DNA from: Candidatus Omnitrophica bacterium UBA5776
GTDB taxonomy: Bacteria > Omnitrophota > Gorgyraeia > Gygaellales > Profunditerraquicolaceae
Reading direction: 5' to 3'
DNA: 6,776 bases
NCBI GenBank assembly: GCA_002418595.1
Contig: DIEK01000039.1
Location: forward strand, 4,238-11,013
Notes under the pieces: model-generated
Database searches by the model: none
What the model saw: only the letters and a program-made list of their open reading frames with translations
What the model was told of the DNA's origin: nothing
Made by a program: the position numbers and the translations under genes
Part shown: positions 1 to 4,762 of the stretch, piece after piece
Numbering within the stretch: the first letter of the stretch is position 1
Layout: each line of letters starts with the position of its first letter

Positions 1-101
1 TTGGAATAATCGGTTATAGAACCTTTGAGAACGGTGGTAGCGGCGGGACAGGCAGAAGGAGGCGCGGATAACAACGCCAGAAGAAAAAGAAGAAACCGCA
101 A
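1..101 (-). CDS. Secreted protein with carboxypeptidase-regulatory-like domain, N-terminal part (runs off the left edge)
   Basis: Read on the minus strand from a TTG at 101-99, the frame starts LRFLLFLLALLSAPPSACPA and continues TTVLKGSITDYSN to the window edge. A basic residue, a run of leucine and phenylalanine and then small residues make a convincing Sec signal peptide, with a possible lipobox-like cysteine (SAC). The mature part begins a GxITDYSNGKP-type beta strand, as in CarboxypepD_reg-like folds; the same residues recur at 1802-1826, where that domain continues. TTG is chosen because it is the only usual start codon in this frame: the frame is open back to a stop near 186-188 but has no ATG or GTG. 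The ribosome binding site is weak. The true start could differ, or the 5' end could be a rearrangement junction. The role is unknown, probably periplasmic or surface-exposed. Confidence 0.5.
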   Translation of the reverse strand, partial: MRFLLFLLALLSAPPSACPAATTVLKGSITDYS

Positions 102-190
102 TCCGGGCTTACTTAAATGACGAATGGCTAATACCTCACGCTTACGCGAATCGTTTTTTAGCCGAATCGACCGGAAGAGATATTAACTTA

Positions 191-218
191 ACTCTATCAG
201 AGACAACGGGTTTGTCAA
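191..218 (-). promoter_or_regulatory. Possible promoter for the secreted-protein gene
   Basis: The minus strand has TTGACA (218-213), a 16 bp spacer and TAGAGT (196-191), about 90 bp ahead of the TTG start at 101. The -10 box is poor. The -35 and its upstream flank (plus strand 211-227, tttgtcaagaaaaaata) match 16 of 17 bases of the -35 region of ATPase B (3084-3100). A small inverted repeat CTCT-GAT-AGAG overlaps the -10. Confidence 0.3.
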
Positions 219-302
219 GAAAAAATATAAAAAGGCATTCCAGATTATGTCTTGGTTCTCGAAAACCCCATTAAGAGAGTAGGGTCCATCTCCTTCTATT
301 TT

Positions 303-326
303 CCGGCGAAGTCAATGCTTCGCCGG
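303..326. repeat. GC-rich perfect hairpin in the gene-free stretch 102-390
   Basis: The arms CCGGCGAAG (303-311) and CTTCGCCGG (318-326) form a perfect 9 bp stem with a 6 nt loop. It lies about 65 bp beyond the stop codon of ATPase A, so it could end or protect that transcript. No T-run follows on either strand, so a classical intrinsic terminator is not supported. Apart from this hairpin and the possible promoter at 191-218, I see no gene between 102 and 390. Confidence 0.45.
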
Positions 327-390
327 TACACAGCGTTTATTCGACCGGTTGCTTATTAAGGCGGCCTCCCCGGAGCTTGCGCACTCTATC

Positions 391-1554
391 TCACAATATT
401 TTTCCCGACCACAACTCCTGCAGAAAAATCTCCCATGGTGATATTTCTATTTTACCGTGTAGTCTTTTTCCTTTTTCATTACAAACTAAAATACTCCTTT
501 TCGAGGGACACTCCTTGGCAAAAGCCTGCAACCCGTTCATATCTTTTCCATCAATTCGAGCGCTCCCTTTTACTTCTATAGCAATCTCTCCCATGCCCAG
601 CACAAAATCCACTTCCAGTCCCGATTTTGTCCTCCAAAAATTTATCGCAAAATCCTTCCCCGCATAAGATCTATAAGCGATCATCTCCATAAGCAGGAAG
701 TGTTCGAACGCCTTCCCGAATTCAGCGCCTCTTATTTCGGTTAAATGACGTTTTGTCGAATACCCCGCTACTCCGACATCGAACATATAATACTTAGAGG
801 CCTTCGTTATCACCTGCCGCGATTGTTTTTTCTTAAAAGGTTCTACTCGTATTGCCAATAGCGTATCTATGAGTATCTGGTAATACTCCTTGACCGTCTT
901 AGAATCTACACCGCATTCACGGGCAATATTACAATAATTGGTTATCTCGCCATGCGAATAGGCGAAAGCGTCAAAAAACCTTGAAAACGCGGGAATATTG
1001 CGTGTTAAGCCCTCAGCAAAAACCTCTTGACCCAAATAATCCTGCACATAAGCCTCTAAAGATTTCTTATAATCTATGTCGTCTTGCAAATAATGAAACG
1101 GAATCAAACCGTGATTTAAAGCGCGCAACAGATCAAATTTTGTTATTTCCTGACTGACAAGCGGAAAAAGTTCATAACGCCATGCCCTGCCTCCCAGTAG
1201 ATTAGCATAGCCTCTTTTCAGTTTTCTCGCGCTTGAACCGCAAAGCACAAATCTCAACCCTTTATTTTCTATCAGCCAGTGCACTTCATCAAGCACTTGC
1301 GGAACTTTTTGCACCTCATCAAGTATTACCGGTTCTTTTAATAAAGTTTCGTCTTTTGCGAGCAGTTGTTCCCGCAAAAGTGAAGGATTCTTTGACATTT
1401 CAAAAAACAAATCCGTTTTTAAGAAATCATACACTACGCTATTAGGAAATCTCTCTCTTAAATATGTGGATTTTCCGGTTTTTCTGGCCCCCCATAAAAA
1501 GGCGGATTGGTGATGCGGCAACCGCATATCTAATCTTCTCGGGATATTTTTCAT
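391..1554 (-). CDS. AAA_14/DUF4143 family ATPase (ATPase A)
   Basis: This is a complete 387-residue member of the COG1373-type family: an AAA+ ATPase domain (AAA_14), a winged-helix-like linker and a C-terminal DUF4143 domain with a PD-(D/E)XK-like signature. Visible motifs are Walker A GARKTGKST (22-30), Walker B VILDEVQ (76-82), a sensor-1-like FVLCGSSARKL (102-112) and the family box LLGGRAWRYELFPL (119-132). A helix-turn-helix-like segment covers about 205-240 (NIARECGVDSKTVKEYY). The C-terminus carries FEHFLLMEM (283-291), FWRTKSGLEVD (306-316) and IEVK (326-329). All key residues are intact and the length is normal, so the gene looks functional. ATG at 1554 is supported by AGGAGG (plus strand 1564-1569) 9 nt upstream and by the promoter beyond it. 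The biological role of the family is not established; ATP-driven action on DNA or autoregulation are inferences. It is not obviously co-transcribed with its neighbours. Confidence 0.92.
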   Translation of the reverse strand: MKNIPRRLDMRLPHHQSAFLWGARKTGKSTYLRERFPNSVVYDFLKTDLFFEMSKNPSLLREQLLAKDETLLKEPVILDEVQKVPQVLDEVHWLIENKGLRFVLCGSSARKLKRGYANLLGGRAWRYELFPLVSQEITKFDLLRALNHGLIPFHYLQDDIDYKKSLEAYVQDYLGQEVFAEGLTRNIPAFSRFFDAFAYSHGEITNYCNIARECGVDSKTVKEYYQILIDTLLAIRVEPFKKKQSRQVITKASKYYMFDVGVAGYSTKRHLTEIRGAEFGKAFEHFLLMEMIAYRSYAGKDFAINFWRTKSGLEVDFVLGMGEIAIEVKGSARIDGKDMNGLQAFAKECPSKRSILVCNEKGKRLHGKIEISPWEIFLQELWSGKIL

Positions 1555-1564
1555 TTGGACGGCC

Positions 1565-1591
1565 CTCCTAATTAGTATTACTAATTAGGAG
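1565..1591. promoter_or_regulatory. Perfect palindrome upstream of ATPase A, candidate operator
   Basis: The arms CTCCTAATTAGTA and TACTAATTAGGAG are perfect 13 bp inverted repeats around a single base. On the minus strand the palindrome starts inside the -10 box and ends inside the AGGAGG ribosome binding site of ATPase A, so it covers the presumed transcription start. A protein bound here would block initiation. Because the start point probably lies within the first arm, a full RNA hairpin would not form, which favours a DNA operator. What binds it is unknown; the ATPase's own helix-turn-helix-like segment is one candidate. Confidence 0.7.
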
Positions 1592-1618
1592 TATATACCA
1601 ATTTAGTTGGCGAGTCAA
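1590..1618 (-). promoter_or_regulatory. Sigma-70-type promoter of ATPase A
   Basis: On the minus strand TTGACT (1618-1613), a 17 bp spacer and TATACT (1595-1590) each match the consensus in five of six positions, at ideal spacing. The gene starts 36 bp downstream. The -35 box includes the stop codon (1617-1615) of the carboxypeptidase-regulatory-like fragment. Confidence 0.65.
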
Positions 1619-1826
1619 GCTTTCTGCGTTATCTTTTTAATCTCTTCCCCTTGCGAAAAACCCATCTTGTAAATGCCTGACGGTAAAAGAGCCTCGATAC
1701 GGTATTCACCGGCGGCGCTGCTGGCAGTGGAAACCCTGATGCGCTTACGAATTACGGCAAAAGATTCAAGGGAGACTATCGCGGCGGTAACCGGCTTGCC
1801 GTTGGAATAATCGGTTATAGAACCTT
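1615..1826 (-). pseudogene. 5'-truncated partial copy of the secreted carboxypeptidase-regulatory-like protein
   Basis: The minus-strand frame begins GSITDYSNGKPVTAAIVSLE and ends SQGEEIKKITQKA at TGA (1617-1615), 69 residues in all. The pattern (G-x-I-T-D..NGKPVTAAIVSLE, then G-E-Y-R-I-E-A-L-L-P-S-G-I-Y-K) is that of a CarboxypepD_reg-like beta-sandwich, found in extracellular or periplasmic proteins. There is no start codon, signal peptide or ribosome binding site. Its first 25 bases are identical to bases 1-25 of the window, where the same residues follow a signal peptide, so this is a copy of the 3' part of that gene or of a close relative. The homology ends abruptly at 1826, and unrelated sequence leads to ATPase B. 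Its stop codon is embedded in the -35 box of ATPase A. Confidence 0.7.
1802..1826. repeat. 25 bp direct repeat of window bases 1-25
   Basis: Positions 1802-1826 (beginning ttggaataatcggttataga) are identical to 1-25. The next base differs (a at 1827, t at 26), so the right boundary is real. The left extent cannot be seen because the first copy starts at the window edge. Both copies encode GSITDYSN on the minus strand. Confidence 0.9.
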
Positions 1827-1844
1827 AACTTATGTAACAATGCA

Positions 1845-3029
1845 CTATTTGCGATTGACAAAATCACTGAACGATACTGCCTGAATTTTATCCGTTAAGC
1901 GGACATTCGCCTCTGAAAACGACACAACGTATCCCTTATCCACTTTCTCAGGAAATAAATCAATGAATGAAACCGCTGCTTTGGCTGCCGCCGCACTTAT
2001 ATTTGCGCTTAACTTTATCTCGACCGGCACCAATTTTGTTCTTTCTTCAATGATAAAATCCACCTCTTCCCCATAAGATGTTCTCCAATAATAAACCCTC
2101 GGCAGTTGTCCATTATTATAGGCTTTGCGGATAATCTCGCCCAATGCCGCTGTCTCAAGCATTTGTCCGGCTGCCGGTCCTTTAAAAACCTGGCCGGAGG
2201 ATTCCAACCCCAGTAAATAATTTAGTAATCCTGTATCAAGAAAATATAACTTCGGGTTTTTTACCAAACGTTTGCCTTTGTTTATATAAAAAGGCTTTAA
2301 GAGAAAAACCTGACCGCTCGCTTCAAGTATTGAAATCCAAGCCTTAATAGTATTAACCGCGACCCCCAAATCTCTCGAAACGGATGAAAGATTTAGTATT
2401 TGGCCGTTTACCGCCGCTATCAACTGTAAAAACCTTTGAAAATCGCTCAAATCTCCGACCTGCCGTAATTGCCGCACATCACGTTCCAGATAAGTTTGAA
2501 TATAGCTGGAAAACCAGGTATTAAGCAATTTCGGCGCACTTAAAGCCGCGTCAGGAAACCCGCCGGAGAATAGTAAACGCTTCAATCTATTGAAGCTGAA
2601 TTCATTCTTCCCGCGGCTTCTTTCCAACAAAGAGAAAGAAAGTAAAGTAAACAAGGCCGCCCTTCCGGCTAAAGACTCCGACACACCGGCCATCAATGGG
2701 AACAGTTGCGACCCAGTAAGAATAAAATTCCCGCGGATTTTACGTTTCTTGTCGATAATGAGTTTGAGATAAGGAAATATCTGAGGAGCGTACTGAACTT
2801 CATCTATGATCAGGGGAGGCTTGAAATTCTCAAAAAATAGAGCGGGTTCCTTCGCAGCCATAAGCCTTATCCCCGGATCATCAAGACTCACATAAGCGTG
2901 GGTTTTAAGGAATAGATGTTTTAAAAGTGTGGTTTTTCCGGATTGACGCGGTCCGGTAAGGATCACTGCAGGAAAATGACCGGCCGCGGTCTTTAATTGT
3001 GTTTCAATGTCTCTCGGAAGATAGCTCAC
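1845..3029 (-). CDS. AAA_14/DUF4143 family ATPase (ATPase B)
   Basis: This is a complete 394-residue protein with the same architecture as ATPase A but from a clearly different subfamily. Walker A is GPRQSGKTT (26-34), followed by YVSLDDP (46-52), Walker B LIIDEVQ (73-79), sensor-like FILTGSQ (102-108), ESLAGRA (118-124), GGFPD (156-160) and YLERDVR (180-186). A winged-helix-like region spans about 210-247 (LSSVSRDLGVAVNTIKAWI), followed by KLYFLDTGLL (260-269). The C-terminal DUF4143 domain has YYWRTSYGEEVDF (313-325) and VPVEIK (334-339), the PD-(D/E)XK-like residues. The start is GTG at 3029, favoured because AAGGAG (plus strand 3035-3040) sits 5 nt upstream and the first residues SYLPRDIETQLK fit the family N-terminus. 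It appears intact. The last 22 codons are nearly repeated at 3117-3186. Function is unknown for the family; the gene looks like a stand-alone transcription unit. Confidence 0.93.
   Translation of the reverse strand: MSYLPRDIETQLKTAAGHFPAVILTGPRQSGKTTLLKHLFLKTHAYVSLDDPGIRLMAAKEPALFFENFKPPLIIDEVQYAPQIFPYLKLIIDKKRKIRGNFILTGSQLFPLMAGVSESLAGRAALFTLLSFSLLERSRGKNEFSFNRLKRLLFSGGFPDAALSAPKLLNTWFSSYIQTYLERDVRQLRQVGDLSDFQRFLQLIAAVNGQILNLSSVSRDLGVAVNTIKAWISILEASGQVFLLKPFYINKGKRLVKNPKLYFLDTGLLNYLLGLESSGQVFKGPAAGQMLETAALGEIIRKAYNNGQLPRVYYWRTSYGEEVDFIIEERTKLVPVEIKLSANISAAAAKAAVSFIDLFPEKVDKGYVVSFSEANVRLTDKIQAVSFSDFVNRK
1846..1914. repeat. ATPase B tail repeat (copy 1; copy 2 at 3118-3186)
   Basis: The 69 bp at 1846-1914 match 3118-3186 in 65 positions without gaps. 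Both encode EANVRLTDKI-(Q/R)-AVSFSDFVNRK plus a stop on the minus strand. Three of the four mismatches are synonymous, so the copies separated while both were still under coding constraint. Confidence 0.9.
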
Positions 3030-3038
3030 CTGTTCTCC

Positions 3039-3071
3039 TTGTAGATTTGCATTACTAATGCAAATCTACAA
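3039..3071. promoter_or_regulatory. Perfect palindrome upstream of ATPase B, candidate operator
   Basis: The 15 bp arms TTGTAGATTTGCATT and AATGCAAATCTACAA flank a 3 nt centre (act), with no mismatch. On the minus strand it contains the -10 box at one end and runs into the AAGGAG ribosome binding site at the other. This is the same placement as the palindrome of ATPase A, although the arm sequence differs. Both contain the 9-mer ATTAGTAAT on the minus strand. Confidence 0.75.
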
Positions 3072-3091
3072 CATTTCAGAAGATTTGTCAA
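3063..3091 (-). promoter_or_regulatory. Sigma-70-type promoter of ATPase B
   Basis: The minus strand shows a perfect TTGACA (3091-3086), a 17 bp spacer and TAGATT (3068-3063, four of six consensus bases), followed by the palindrome, AAGGAG and the GTG start. The -10 lies inside the first palindrome arm, so binding there would block initiation. Confidence 0.6.
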
Positions 3092-3116
3092 GAAGAAATA
3101 CCGAGCCTGGAATACG

Positions 3117-3268
3117 TTATTTGCGATTGACAAAATCGCTGAAGGATACTGCCCGAATTTTATCCGTTAAGCGGACATTCGCTTCTATAAAAGAAATGTA
3201 CGGTAATATCTCTATTTTACTATGCAGTTTTTTGTGTTCTCCCATTTCTAAAAAACTTCTCCCAAACA
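3117..3268 (-). pseudogene. Chimeric C-terminal remnant of DUF4143 ATPases
   Basis: Minus-strand reading gives HKKLHSKIEILPYISFI followed directly by EANVRLTDKIRAVSFSDF and VNRK-stop. The second half is 65/69 identical in DNA to the end of ATPase B (repeat 3118-3186). The first half instead resembles the end of ATPase A (KRLHGKIEISPWEIFLQ); the DNA at 3202-3235 matches 437-470 in 26 of 34 bases. The remnant therefore joins an A-type tail to a B-type tail, with the seam near 3186. There is no ATPase domain and no start. The 5' side is cut at 3268/3269, where O-antigen ligase sequence begins. Confidence 0.7.
3118..3186. repeat. ATPase B tail repeat (copy 2; copy 1 at 1846-1914)
   Basis: This is the second copy of the 69 bp direct repeat, with 65/69 matches. 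It lies 26 bp beyond the -35 box of ATPase B, so the two copies bracket the ATPase B gene and its promoter. Confidence 0.9.
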
Positions 3269-3293
3269 CAATGCCGCTTTCATTACGTCCCTG
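3269..3293. repeat. 25 bp direct repeat of the right window edge (6752-6776)
   Basis: The 25 bases from caatgccgctttcattacgt onward are identical at 3269-3293 and 6752-6776, in the same orientation. The bases just before differ (a at 3268, g at 6751). The right end cannot be resolved because the second copy reaches the window edge. Confidence 0.9.
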
Positions 3294-3498
3294 GAATGCC
3301 ATACATATTGCCACGCGGAAACGATGACAGATCCGGTGAAAGCAAGAAAAACCAACAGAGAAAACAACCCCGACTCCACCCACATCTGCAGGTAACAGTT
3401 ATGCGCGTAATAGGCCGATTTAAAATCGCTCGAAAAACTGGGGAAATAACTCATAAACATCCCCAACCCCTGTATGCCGCGCGAAGGGAAAACTCCTT
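3269..3498 (-). pseudogene. Internal fragment of an O-antigen ligase/polymerase gene
   Basis: The minus-strand frame reads VEGVFPSRGIQGLGMFMSYF, then YYAHNCYLQMWVESGLFSLL, then VFLAF and SRDVMKAAL. The (G)xGLGMF...AHNxYLQxxxESGL pattern is the family signature of Wzy/WaaL-type O-antigen ligases, next to the catalytic periplasmic loop, followed by a transmembrane helix. At 3269-3293 it is identical over 25 bp to the right edge of the window (6752-6776), where RDVMKAAL continues into a proper ligase C-terminus. Here the frame leaves the homology at 3268 and meets a stop within a few codons. It has no start and is cut at both ends: on one side by the chimeric ATPase tail, on the other by the stop codon of the third ATPase fragment. 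Confidence 0.75.
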
Positions 3499-3822
3499 CT
3501 ACAACAACTCATTTATTTCCTGCCACGGGACAGCGGTAATCTTCTCGCCAATTCTAACTCTGCGCGCTGCTTGACAAACAAGATACCCTTCCTGCGCCGA
3601 AGCATATTCTGAAAGAAAAGTTCTCAAATAGCGGGTATCTTCTCTAAGCGGATTATGCGTAAACTTTACTTCAACGGGCGTATAAAGACCGTTTTTATCG
3701 ATTACCCAGTCAATTTCCGGTCCATCCGGATCACGCCAGAACCTGATTTTGGTTTCTCCCTTACTAATGCGCGCGCCCCGCAAAAGTTCCAATCCCACGA
3801 ATTGCTCGAATGATGATCTTTT
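3499..3822 (-). pseudogene. C-terminal fragment of a third DUF4143 ATPase type
   Basis: The minus-strand frame KRSSFEQFVGLELLRGARIS is followed by FWRDPDGPEIDWVID and YTPVEVKFTHNPLRED, ending WQEINELL-stop. FEQFVxxELLR, FWRxxxGPEID and VEVK are the conserved DUF4143 motifs with the PD-(D/E)XK-like D and E-x-K residues, so this is the last roughly 107 residues of a family member. It is distinct from both complete copies (GPEIDW rather than GLEVDF or GEEVDF). The ATPase and helix-turn-helix parts are missing: a TGA lies a few codons upstream of FEQFV. A GTG at 3798 could start a 99-residue product in principle, but no ribosome binding site supports it. A decayed remnant is the better reading. 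Confidence 0.75.
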
Positions 3823-3900
3823 TCAGAATTCTAGTTACTCTATTAATAGGGGGCAGTATAGAAATGGTCTGGTTTCCCGAGTATTATACTTAAATAGGCA

Positions 3901-3928
3901 TTGTAAGTTTTATGGAAGATGATATTAT
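3901..3928 (+). promoter_or_regulatory. Possible promoter of the methyltransferase gene
   Basis: TTGTAA (3901-3906), a 16 bp spacer and TATTAT (3923-3928) lie about 50 bp ahead of the methyltransferase start. The region is AT-rich, so chance matches are easy. The 10-mer tagaaatggt occurs at 3859-3868 and 3939-3948. Nothing else is recognised between 3823 and 3979. Confidence 0.3.
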
Positions 3929-3979
3929 AAGCGTACGGTAGAAATGGTGCTGTAACCAATAAAGCAATTTAAAATCCAT

Positions 3980-4687
3980 ATGCTTGATACATCGAAAAAT
4001 TATTGGGTTAACAATCCTATTTTTCTGAAAGTTAAAGACCGTTTTGATTTGAAACGGCTTACTCGAATCCGAGAGCTTCGTAAGGTTTTCATCAATGAGA
4101 GAATTGTTGAAATACCGTTTGCCCTAAGCGCTCTCAGTAAGTTGAAAGGTGGGGCGCGCGTCTTGGATTTAGGATGTGCAGAAAGCATATTGCCGCTGTA
4201 TGCGTCGTATTTAGACGTAGCGATAACAGGAATTGATTGCAGGAACTATCCTTACGCTGCCCCTAATTTTAAATTTCTTAAATGTGACATTTTACAACTT
4301 CCTTTTGAAGAAGATAGTTTTGATGCTGTTACCTGTATTTCAACTATTGAGCATATTGGTATCGGTTTTTATGGTGATACAAAAAGAGAAACATCTTCTG
4401 ATGCTATGGTTATAAAGGAGGTTCAACGGATTTTACGCAAAGGAGGGACGCTCGTTCTTACTGTACCATATGGATTACGACATCAGAATGAACAACAACG
4501 TGTATACGACTATGGCGCGATTACAGAACTTCTAAACGAGTTTAATATCCTTACTCAAAAGTATTACTTGAACACCCCACTAAAAAACAATACTAATATG
4601 TGGCGCCCTGTTGAAAAAACAGAAGCAAGTAAGGTTGACAGCAGTCATAAAACAGAGTGTATTTGTTGTATTATTGCTACCCTATAA
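3980..4687 (+). CDS. Class I SAM-dependent methyltransferase
   Basis: This 235-residue protein has a Methyltransf_11-like Rossmann core. Motif I is VLDLGCAES (61-69), binding S-adenosylmethionine. The acidic residue after strand beta-2 is in ITGID (82-86). Motif II/post-II is CDILQLPFEEDSFDAVTCIS (102-121) with IEHIG, and motif III is RILRKGGTLVLTVPYG (150-165). The C-terminus (MWRPVEKTEASKVD, then CICCIIATL) resembles methyltransferases of polysaccharide clusters, so a sugar or glycan intermediate is a plausible but unproven substrate. ATG at 3980 is the first usual start after an in-frame TAA at 3953-3955; the ribosome binding site is poor. It is the only plus-strand gene and is visibly AT-richer than the DUF2079 gene next door, with many AAA, TTT, ATT and GAA codons, which suggests separate acquisition. 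Its 3' end overlaps the remnant on the opposite strand. Confidence 0.85.
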   Translation: MLDTSKNYWVNNPIFLKVKDRFDLKRLTRIRELRKVFINERIVEIPFALSALSKLKGGARVLDLGCAESILPLYASYLDVAITGIDCRNYPYAAPNFKFLKCDILQLPFEEDSFDAVTCISTIEHIGIGFYGDTKRETSSDAMVIKEVQRILRKGGTLVLTVPYGLRHQNEQQRVYDYGAITELLNEFNILTQKYYLNTPLKNNTNMWRPVEKTEASKVDSSHKTECICCIIATL

Positions 4688-4762
4688 ATTACGGTTAAAC
4701 GATTTTCTCTCAGAAGAGGGCGCGATTTTTCTACTGCGCTTGATACCCATATCTTTCCTTTG
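4682..4762 (-). pseudogene. Remnant resembling the 5' end of the DUF2079 gene
   Basis: A ribosome binding site (AAAGGAAAGAT) and ATG at 4750 lead into MGIKRSRKIAPSSERKSFNR and a stop at 4682-4684, 22 codons in all. The start of the intact DUF2079 gene is GAAGGAAAAAT-ATG encoding MVTRSRKIAS. The stretch 4722-4739 is identical to 6564-6581 over 18 bp, and the match continues, with a 3 bp indel, through the start codon and ribosome binding site. The homology ends after the codons for RSRKIA. This is most simply the leftover 5' end of a paralogous gene, or a partial duplicate. It overlaps the 3' end of the methyltransferase on the other strand. Confidence 0.55.

Noticed and set aside
377..667. 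Plus-strand ORF of 96 codons opposite the end of ATPase A
   Set aside because: It lies antisense to well-conserved DUF4143 codons, has no ribosome binding site and no family-like motifs.
391..3029. Reading the two ATPases as a toxin-antitoxin pair or a transposase with its partner
   Set aside because: Both are full-length members of the same ATPase family, with separate promoters. There is no DDE/HUH motif, no recombinase, and no terminal inverted repeat or target duplication that I can see.
3240..3500. Plus-strand ORF 3296-3574 and the 88-codon minus-strand ORF with start at 3383 as genuine proteins
   Set aside because: They run across unrelated fragments. The coding signal is the O-antigen ligase frame in one part and the ATPase tail frame in the other.
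3823..3979. tagaaatggt repeats as a binding-site array or CRISPR-like element
   Set aside because: There are only two copies of a 10-mer, 80 bp apart in AT-rich sequence, with no further units.
4698..4730. Possible terminator after the methyltransferase (ctct-caga-agag followed by gattttt)
   Set aside because: The stem is only 4 bp, and the T-run belongs to the DUF2079-like repeat, so it is not credible.
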